Part shown: in pieces, positions 55,531 through 64,000 of the stretch
Numbering within the stretch: position 1 is the first letter of the stretch
Layout of the letters: the number at the start of each line of letters is the position of its first letter
NCBI GenBank assembly: GCA_949825045.1
Contig: OX463807.1
Location: 36,414,749-36,478,748 of the forward strand
Source of the DNA: Argyresthia goedartella
Taxonomy: Eukaryota > Arthropoda > Insecta > Lepidoptera > Argyresthiidae
Reading direction: 5' to 3'
DNA: 64,000 nucleotides
Notes under the pieces: model-generated
Databases searched by the model: none
What the model was told of the DNA's origin: nothing
Seen by the model: only the letters and a program-made list of their open reading frames with translations
Position numbers and translations under genes: made by a program

Positions 55531-58500
55531 ATGGTCAGTGGTGCATGTTTTTGCTTGCATTTCCAAAATAATTTAACCCAGTTACAGTAATAATATTTGT
55601 TTCGCTTTTTTATGATCTTTTATTTAACGACTCTGATTAAATTTACAGAATGCTGGCTGGTTTCTCGTTGTTGCCTTTCTGCAAGGCACCCTGTCCCTGT
55701 CACCAATCACATCACCTGACTTGCCTGAAGAGACAGGTGAATGGGAGACCTTCGCCGCTACACTAAGAGATCCCGCTTACCGTCTCCCAACTACCACTAG
55801 ACCGAGACTGTATGAACTCACGCTAACCCCAACATTTGACGTCGTCACAGCCGAAGAGACTCCATTCACCTTCGATGGGGATGTGAATATCTACTTGAGC
55901 CCCACTGAGGATAACGTCAACGAGATTGTGATGCACTGTAATGACCTGACCATCAACAATGTGACAGTATCGACCCTTGTGAACAATGTTGCGCAGCCAG
56001 TTCCTACTATAGGTGGTACTCCCACCTGCGTAGCTCCCTGGAGCTTTTTGACTATCACTACGGAGTCAGCATTGCAACAGAACCAGGAATACATTGTGAC
56101 GATCAACTTTGTTGGCAATATCCAGACCACCATGAGAGGTTTCTATAGGAGTTGGTACAATGATTCCACTGGAAGAAGGTGGGTAGGCTGAGATGATAAA
56201 ATCAAGAGACTGACAGTTTCGGGAAGCCTAAACTCTAGATTGTTTACGGGCTTACGAGATCCTATTTGTATATTCTCTCTTGCAAATTTTGGCTTTTATT
56301 ATGGAATTCTCGGATAAAGTTAACAATGAGACTTAATATTTTAATAGAGTCATGATTTTTTCCATACGGCATGGCAGAGGTAAGGTTAAGCCCACGTTTA
56401 GCCATCGCCGAAGATATGGAAATATGAAAGGTTACCTCACTATGCTTTCCATGACTTTACTCCAATGTTAATTTAATGTTCTTAGGATAGGAGCATTTTA
56501 CTTATATCATTGGAACATGGTCAGCATCGGTATAGACATCGCTATATTAACATACCGTTACGTTATCAGGTGGATGGGCACAACACAGTTCCAGCCCGGC
56601 CACGCTCGTGAAGCCTTCCCTTGCTACGACGAGCCTGGCTTCAAGGCCTTCTTCGACATCACCATCGTCAGGGACCCTGACTTCAGCCCTACCATATCCA
56701 ACATGCCCATAATGAACACCACCACGTAAGTAAACCTTTTCCCACTTTACGTCACCGAGTTACTTTTAGTCAGTTAGTATATCATATTCCGGCTAACCTT
56801 AAATGTCATAAACTTATTATAATAAGCCCTTATTGGTTTGTCCTATCTGCTACCTGGAACAATCTAAGCAGCACATATCTTATTTAATTGTAGTACCTTT
56901 AAAAAAAACATAAATAACTTACTCATTAATAATTTTAAACTACATATTCCCACTGCCAAACAGCTGTAACAACGATGTCATCTGTCCATCTGGACAGTGG
57001 TCTGCCCACTAGACGAAAAGCGGTTCGGATCGAACTTGAATGTCCCTTATTTCTTACAGATTGATCAACGGCAAAGTATCGGAAACGTTCTACACGACGC
57101 CACAAACGTCCACCTATCTTCTAGCTTTCATAGTCTCTCACTACGAAGTAGTAGCCGAAACCACCGATACAACCCGACCATTTGCAATCTACGCGAGAGA
57201 AAATGCGGGCTCTACTGGTGACTGGTCTTTGGAAATTGGGGAGTTACTATTGAATGCCATGGAAGTATACACTAACATTTCGTACTATGAAATGGCAGAA
57301 AATATGAATATGAAACAGGCTGCCATTCCCGACTTCTCTGCTGGCGCTATGGAGAACTGGGGTCTTTTGACTTATAGGTATTAGATCATTATTTTTTTGA
57401 ATACAGAAAATCATTGAGTGGAATTCGATAAAAGACAAATGGCTAAAAACGTTGTATGGAGGCCAGCCTAGCTACATGTATTGATAGTGCAATGTACATG
57501 AGGAAAGGCAAATAAGAAGAAGAAAGTTGTAAGCTTACTCATTAACATACGTATCCCATTGAGATTTTATATGTAAATAATATTGATTTCAGGGAAGCCT
57601 TAATTCTCTACGACCCGCTGAACTCAAACCACTTCTATAGGCAGCGTGTGGCCAATATTGTCTCTCACGAGGTTGCTCACATGTGGTTCGGAAACCTGGT
57701 CACCTGCGCCTGGTGGGACAATCTGTGGCTGAACGAGGGCTTTGCCAGATTTTACCAGTACTATCTGACCGGTTCTGTAAGTTCTTTTATCCCCAGAAAG
57801 AGGATCACGTTTCTCGAGCATAAGTGTGTATGACCAATTTGTTAGCTCACACTACAGTCAAAAATAGTTAAACGAATTTTAACATGTGAGATGTCTCGAG
57901 ATTTGTCTCGATTCTGATATTGACTAAGACCATGTACCAGTAATTTCTAAATATGCAAAAAAAATGCATCGTGCTCAGGTCACATCGTCGACCCTACTGG
58001 GCATTTGCGTCTTCTTTAGAGCGCCACTGCTCATCCAACAAGATCTCTATTACTTTGTGATATCATGAGACTTTTGGGCAGGTGGTTTTCTCACTGGCCT
58101 TATCACTCCTCTTTCTTGACCGGTCCAGTCCGGCTTACGCACATGGCATCGGAAATTTGAACCTTTTGCCGTGGTAATACAATTCAAACCTATTAGGTAC
58201 GGGAAATGGCATTTCTAGAAATGCCATGGTAGTTGAGTCTTTAACGTAGTATTGCATCATACCAACGTCTTTTCCCAACAGGTAGCCGAAGAACTCGGTT
58301 ACTCCACTCGCTTTATCCCTGAACAAGTCCACACGTCCATGTTCTCTGACTCACTGGACACCGCCCATACCCTCACCGACACCTCGGTCAACGATCCCAC
58401 CAGCGTCAGTGCTCACTTCTCGACCATCACCTACGGTAGAGGCGCATCGGTGCTGAGAATGACTCAGCACTTCCTGGGCGAGTCTACGTACGTTGCTGGG

Positions 58501-61500
58501 CTCCGGGCTTATCTTGATGCAAGGCAAGTTGTTATATAAGTTTTATAAGGCAAAGTTAGTGCCTATAATTGTAATATAACTGTAGAGTACTTTTAGATCA
58601 GTTACTATTAGAGACTTATTCTAAAAGACTTTCTTACCAAGTTAATGCGAGGAACTATATTTTACAGCATCACGCCTTTTCCAACGAGGGTTGGTGCATG
58701 AGTTTATCCTGTTATTCAATAGTCCATTTGATGCAACAAGGGGCTAGACCAACGCCGTAGCTAAGCGATATGAAAATTTATCCACGATGTTTTCCATTGC
58801 TTTGATCTTTTAACTTCACCAGGAAATTCGACGTTGCGGAACCTCACCACCTGTTTGACGCTCTTCAAGCAGCGGCTGATACTGACAATGCCCTGGCTCA
58901 GTACCCTGGCATTAATGTCACTGGCTACTTTGAGTCCTGGTCCTTGCAAGCCGGACATCCTCTGTTGACCGTCGTCGTCGACCAGTTGACTGGACAGATG
59001 ACTGTTGTCCAGGTAACTATCACATAACATTTATGTTCACGCACATACATTGCTTCAAGGCCCACAGTAAAAACAGCCAAACCCGACTTTTTTATTTCTT
59101 CTTCCCTGGACTGGTTTCGAATCCGTGACATTATAAGACATAACCTCAGCCGTTACGCCACAGGGGTCATTGAGCGTATTACTTGATGTGACAGTGAAAA
59201 AGTAAAATTAAGGGTTTGTTTGACGTTATATACCTCTTACTTTTACCAAGCACATACTTGCTTTTTGATCAATTTTCTCTGTGTCAAATATTCTTCCATT
59301 GAATTAGAATACATTTCCTTTCACCATTCCAGGCTCGTTGGGAACGTAATACCGGAGTATCTTCCTATACATCCATTTACCAAGTCCCCGTGACCTGGAC
59401 ACGTGGTGAGGCCCCAGAGTTTGAAGACTTGAAGCCTTCCCAAGTTCTGACCGAGCGGGTGACCGTCATTGACCGTGGTACCGTGGGCATGGAATGGGTT
59501 ATCTTCAACAAGCAAGAGACTGGTAAGGGAAAAAAAACACATTATTTCTTTTATTTGCTTTACCACAATGGTTGATTAAAGGCTAGACGTGGAGTAAATT
59601 AAATTTTTGCCTTTGTGCCACGGGAGTGACCACAACTTCTTATGCCGATTCAGTTTATAAACCAAAACTAATCCGTAAAATTACCATGACCATCTTAAAA
59701 CAAGCCTTAGAATTAGATTAATATAGCCTATTATGAGTAGTATAATGGAAATGGTTGCCATTCTTGTGTTGAGGCTAATCGAAATCGCTAAAAGTAGTAA
59801 ACCCCTGATTCAACTTTTTATATTATCTATTATATTATTGAGAATCGCTCAGCATGATTAATTATCTATGTGTTTTAGGTTTCTACAGAGTAAACTATGA
59901 CGATAATAACTGGGGTCTCATAACAAGAGCTTTGAGAGACAACACCAGAACCAACATTCATGAGCTGAATCGCGCTCAGGTAATCAAATCAAAAACTTTT
60001 ATTGAAACTATTTTATTATTATTATGAGTGTATTCCTGTGTTATTCCTCGTGGGTATATCAACACGTCAATCTTATAGATTATTTCCGGGATTTCATTAA
60101 TTTATTAAGGTCGTTTCATTCTGCGACTGTTACTAGAGTGTTTGTTTATGTCTTCCCCACTAAAAAGACTTCTAAATCTCCAATGTCACTACCAGGCTGA
60201 TCTGACTGACACAGTCAATCAGGCCGTAATTTGGGCGTCTAAAATTTCACAAACTAAAGATAGAATTGGATGGAAGATTTCCACCTTACGTACTTTTGAC
60301 AACCGGAGAATTGGCCTTAATCTCTATTTATATCTAAGGAATATATTCAGGCACTCAAAAGCATTTCTATTTCAGATCGTCGATGATGTCTTCGCACTAG
60401 CTCGTGCCGGCGTCATACCGTACACGAGAGCTCTGAACATCCTCTCTTTCCTGCAATACGAGGACCAGTACGCACCCTGGCTAGCAGCCATCAGCGGTTT
60501 CAACTTCCTCCTCAGGAGGCTGGCGCATGACCCGGCCAGCCTAAACAGGCTGCAGGTATTTAACATTTTATTATTCTTACTTCAGACTGTTGTGTTTATA
60601 ACATGAATCAAAAGGAGAAGTAATGAAATACTCAAGAAATAATAATCTGTTTATGAACCCAATGTTGAATACGAACTTCCTAATAATAATTTTATTTCTG
60701 TATATCCTTGTGTTCATTTGTCAAATAAATATATTTCTATTTCTATTTCTATTTCTAATGTATTCCATTCAACTCGATACTATGCAACCCGTGTCCATTG
60801 GTTAAGCGACTATCCTTGACGTTGCCTTAGGTACCTAATGTGTATTCGTTAATATTCTAATTCTTGTTATTACACCAGATTGATAACGAATCTTCTTCCA
60901 TTTGCCCCTATCTCATGTTTGTCTGACCCTGCTTGACCAGAGTCCTTTTACTCACAAAAACAATAATATTTCAGCAAGAGATCATATCGCTCAGCGCCGC
61001 CGTGACCGCACGTCTGGGCTATGCTGAGATTGACGGTGAATCATACATGGACGGTCTACTCCGAATGTATGTGATGGAGTTTCTATGCAACGTCGGCCAT
61101 GAGCAGTGCGTTGCCGCCGGTACAGCCGCATTCCTAAACTGGAGAAACAATGGAGTTTTGTAAGTGTTCAAATTCTTGTGCCGGTCCACTTTTGGAGTTT
61201 GGCGCAAGCCATACTCCTGTTATTTCCCAAGTGCATCAGATGTTTTGAACTGGCCACTCGCTGCCCGTTCTTGGATGTTGCGGCGCTGTCAGTAACTTAT
61301 TTTACGAGCGCCTTTTCTCATACCCATACCACCATTTTCGGTGGTTTCTTTCAGCGGGTTATTGTTAACTTTTACTTTTCTGATTTTAAATAATTACTTC
61401 ATTTCCACCTGAATTCAGCATTCCAGCGAACATGCGCCCATGGGTATACTGCTCTGGTCTTCGCGAAGGAACAAACGAGGACTTCCAGTATCTGTGGACT

Positions 61501-61876
61501 CACTTCGAAAATGAAACCTTAGCCGGTGAAATAGTAGTTCTACTGCAGACCCTCGGATGCGCTAGGGACACCGCCAGCCTTGAGTTCTTGTTGAATCAGA
61601 CCGTTAGCAACGAGATCATCAGACCGCAGGATTATACAACCGCACTTAACTCAGCTACTGTTGGAAACGAAGAGAACACGATGATTGTTTTCGCGTGGCT
61701 GCAAAACAACGTAGATGCGACGACTACAACGTAAGTTATCTTAACTTTTGTGCATATTATTTGGATATTTTCGAAAGCAGGCTTTTTTAAACTCGTTTAA
61801 TTTCAGTTTCGGTAGCGTCGCAACACCTGTTAGCTACGTCGCTAGTCGTTTGTTAAATGAAGAACAAATTACTCAG
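55531..61876 (+). CDS. APN-B: aminopeptidase N, last exon not in view
   Basis: Second M1 aminopeptidase, paralogue of APN-A with the same role. Exons: 55531-55533 (proposed, ATG only), 55649-56178, 56570-56725, 57060-57377, 57593-57776, 58282-58523, 58823-59012, 59333-59522, 59879-59979, 60376-60555, 60975-61159, 61419-61730, 61807-61876. They total 2661 nt, 887 codons, exactly as in APN-A to the same point. Signal peptide [18 protein letters not shown] at residues 325-329; zinc ligands H361, H365 and E384; YGRGA segment in the 58282 exon. The intron after 58523 has a GC donor (AG|gcaagt). Exons 11 and 12 of APN-A are one exon here (61419-61730). The C-terminal exon with the GPI signal is missing up to 64000: beyond the window, or lost to the insertions at 62-63 kb. 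Confidence 0.87.
55649..56178 (+). CDS. APN-B exon 2: signal peptide and N-terminal domain
   Basis: It begins after 'aaatttacag' in phase 0 with [16 protein letters not shown], clearly a signal-peptide core but without an in-frame Met. The start codon must lie upstream; 'caaaATG|gtcagt' at 55531 fits with a 115-nt intron. The ATG at 55650 is in another frame and leads to early stops. The M1 domain starts at [14 protein letters not shown]. Confidence 0.8.
57593..57776 (+). CDS. APN-B zinc-binding exon
   Basis: [10 protein letters not shown] at 57666 and NEGFA (Glu at 57735-57737) form the complete HEXXH-18-E site. 184 nt, the same as APN-A exon 4. Confidence 0.9.
58282..58523 (+). CDS. APN-B exon with GC donor
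   Basis: 242 nt, the same as APN-A exon 5 (15094-15335). With the GC donor the frame joins GCA AG|G AAA TTC to the next exon ([16 protein letters not shown]). No GT within reach gives a correct phase. Confidence 0.85.
59035..59170 (-). repeat. SINE-1 copy in APN-B intron
   Basis: Minus-strand head ('acgccacaggggtcattga' complement) with an eroded B box ('ggtttcgaatccgtgac') and a tail starting 'gcacatacattgcttcaagg'. Confidence 0.55.
60640..60765 (+). repeat. LINE 3' tail in APN-B intron
   Basis: 'cattgtcaaataaatat'-like text followed by (TTTCTA)n at about 60729-60758. This matches the kind of tail seen at the end of the CR1-like element (40650-40700, opposite strand). Confidence 0.5.
61419..61730 (+). 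CDS. APN-B fused exon (equals APN-A exons 11 plus 12)
   Basis: One open exon covers what APN-A splits at SLNT|FLDG; here [10 protein letters not shown] is continuous. It ends ACA AC|gtaagt in the same phase as APN-A exon 12. Confidence 0.87.
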
Positions 61877-61974
61877 GTGAGTGTCACGTACTTACTTTTC
61901 ACAAGGAATGTTTTTCGACAGAAAATGAATTGAAAGTTTCCTTACGAGTTCCTAATCTTTTTGTAATCTCTTTT

Positions 61975-62345
61975 TATTATGAAGTCAGCTCTTCGTTATC
62001 ATAAGGCTCTAATTAACTCGCCTCTTTATCAACAAATTAAACTTAAACGTGTTCATAACGTACCTGTTCCACTTATTAAAATATCTTTCGCGCAGCGTCT
62101 ACCAGATTTTATTCACCTATTTGTATAACCAAGCTAACCATGTTTGTAACTTAGGTGAGTGCACCACTATTGAAGTTAAAAGAAAACTAAATAAATAGCT
62201 TTTAAAATTGTTTCACATTGATACTGAATCTATTATTGCTGTGCAGAGCTTATGGATCAAGACGAGATGGTTTTCATTATTATTTCTATTGTTATGTTCT
62301 GCATGCTAGGATGCTGATATGAATGTATGAATGAATGAATGGTGC
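61975..62345 (+). mobile_element. CR1-like RT C-terminal fragment with (GAAT)n tail
   Basis: On the + strand, INSPLYQQIKLKRVHNVPVP and FAQRLPDFIH, then TTIEVKRKL (after a frameshift), resemble the C-terminus of the 41053-43995 ORF2 (FAQRFPDFLHPYM). It ends in 'gaatgtatgaatgaatgaat' (about 62319-62340). Confidence 0.65.
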
Positions 62346-62669
62346 TTCTCCAGCCAGGGTTCTAAACCTGTTCCGGTCTTTCGGCCGGCATACCGGAGGG
62401 CACGAGTTTTGAGGGAGGGCGGAATTACCTGCTCTTTAGGAGAGTAAGGAAAAGTTATTTCAATCGACCGACTCTTCATCCTGAAGCCAATATAGGATTT
62501 GTGGAATTGGGAGGATATGGGATTTGGAGAGCAGCTGTTGTTTTCTTCAAGTTCTTGTTTCCTTCTATTTTCAGGTATTGTTTTTGGTTAAGTTTCCTGA
62601 GTCGTGTTTGTTTAGGTTATCCGGTAAGCTCTCAGTTTCGCTTTCTCTGTCTGTTTCTGGAATACGGTA

Positions 62670-63080
62670 TTTTTGACTCAAGGCCTTCCTAACTTCGTCC
62701 CTGTTGTGTATTGAATCTGTCCAGTGCGTTCTTTACCGTAGTATTCGATGTCGTGTTTAAGATCATCTTTCCAGGTGTATATATTTTGGCCAGCTTTCTT
62801 CTTTACTTCGTATTTGAATGCGGAGTCGAGTAGGTGTTGCTGTGGGCATTGCAGAATATGTGTATAGTAGCAGATCCGCTGGTTTTTTTTTCGTTTTGTT
62901 AACGTTTTGCCCTGTAGTAAGTCGTCTTTTTTTGTTTTTTTTTCTGTGTCCTGGATAGCTGCATAAATCGGGTAGTCTGTATTGCGGATGGATATTCGAC
63001 GGTAGTCGTAAACGTTTCGAGAATTACTAGTTCCGGGTATAGCTACTTGTACAGTCTCTCGCCAAGATTCCGGCACCTCG
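62670..63080 (-). mobile_element. Possible non-LTR RT fragment
   Basis: A 132-residue minus-strand frame starts MPESWRETVQVAIPG and has YDYRRISIRNTDYPIYAAI, the RT fingers motif (SW..., DYR.ISL.NTDY). After that the sequence is low in recognisable motifs. Called from one motif only. Confidence 0.45.
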
Positions 63081-64000
63081 TTTTGTAGCCAAGCTTTTAT
63101 AGTCTTGCAACAGTTGTATTGATTAATGCAGTTCCGCTACTAACTGTTCGTTTCCAGGAAAGGCCTTGTTGCGTTGCTTGCTAATAATATTTTGTTGCGA
63201 TTCTTATTGATAATTAACGTCCACGTTGTTTTCAAGTAGTAAGCCCATGCTTGGACCCTCGCATTTTTTAAGTTCAGGTTCCCATCTGTTCAAAGTGATA
63301 TAGCTATGGTTTTTCCATCGACGAGTTCGGTTTTTATGTTTCCTGAAGCGGTTACAGTTACTGGCGGTCAACAACGCACATCGGCCAGCAGCGCCATCCC
63401 CGTCGCCCGAAGCTGGTAGTGCTTCATGCGACAGAGAAAGTAATACTCATTTAGATTCTCTGCTAGGGCCACCTGTGAGAGTGGCATGGCGTGGTAGTTT
63501 GTTTTTCGCGTCAGCGAGCTGGTGCTGCGATCCTAGTAGGGGCGTAGCTCAGAGCCTATCTAATCACACATCACGCACTGAATTTTCACACTTGTAGCTA
63601 CATAAAACACACACAATAGAGCTTAACATTAAGGCACAAGTAAGTGTAATCGCGTATCTCGCTCGTCGATGATCTTTCTGCGTGGCTTGAGGCATTTGTC
63701 ATTTTCTCTAAGAAGTACGCTGAGTCCTTTCACTAGCTGTTTGAAATATTCGCGATTATTTTGTCTAAATGAAGTTTGCTCTCGTCTTCTTATCTTTACC
63801 AGATTATTGTCTGCAAGTCGCTACTCGCACCTGCTTCACCCGTCCACTTTTTTCAGTCTCATTTGTATTGTATTCTTGCGCCCATCTGCTTGCCTTGTTT
63901 TGAACTGAGCTGGAATTACCGTTGGACTAGCTAGGCTATTGTTGAGTTGCGTCGTTTATTTTGGACCTTTGAGATTTAAATGAAATAACCCGACACTAAA
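63081..64000. other. Unassigned right edge of the window
   Basis: Moderately GC-rich (63360-63560) but with no exon or domain I recognise. No APN C-terminal exon is seen here. It may be 5' sequence of the retroelement at 62670-63080. Confidence 0.35.

Noticed and set aside
55650..55760. ATG at 55650 as APN-B start
   Set aside because: Its frame does not match the APN frame and gives no aminopeptidase sequence; the signal-peptide frame is one base off.

Overview
The window is nuclear DNA of a lepidopteran insect (moth or butterfly), as judged from gene content, intron-rich genes and repeat types. All cellular genes I can support belong to one tandem cluster of M1 zinc aminopeptidases, the midgut aminopeptidase N (APN) type. 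A few families (J1, J2 and so on) are named here only for cross-reference.

Layout. 1-1.6 kb: the last coding exon of an upstream, non-GPI M1 aminopeptidase (858-1013), flanked by two copies of a MITE. 2.5-5.5 kb: a microsatellite, a dead Tc1/mariner-like transposase, a foldback repeat and two inverted SINEs. 5.8-23.2 kb: APN-A, a complete 14-exon gene on the + strand (8376-22957) of about 994 residues, with signal peptide, GAMEN, HEIAH...E zinc site and a C-terminal GPI-type tail. Its introns hold non-LTR elements (J1), a Helitron helicase remnant, MITEs and a perfect 56-bp palindrome. 24-30 kb: dead J1 and J2 non-LTR copies and a dead piggyBac transposase. 30.0-55.2 kb: a second, broken copy of the 3' end of APN-A (exons 11, 13 and 14), split by about 19 kb of transposons: a recent but internally deleted BEL/Pao element with near-identical LTRs, a DIRS-like remnant, several truncated non-LTR elements, one CR1-like element with both ORFs open, and the C-terminal half of an RLE-type reverse transcriptase. 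55.5-61.9 kb: APN-B, a second intact APN gene on the + strand, 12 coding exons seen; its last (GPI) exon is not visible before the window ends. 62-64 kb: more non-LTR debris.

How the genes relate. APN-A and APN-B have the same splice phases throughout and the same total coding length (2661 nt) up to the penultimate exon, so they are tandem paralogues. Both encode secreted, membrane-held digestive aminopeptidases expected on the midgut brush border; APNs of this family are known binding partners of Bacillus thuringiensis Cry toxins. APN-B differs by a GC-AG intron, by lacking the intron that separates exons 11 and 12 in APN-A, and by an initiator ATG that seems to sit alone on a tiny exon. A J1 insertion shared by both copies of the duplicated tail shows that the duplication came after that insertion. 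Everything was read by eye; no homology search was run, so family names for transposons rest on recognised motifs.
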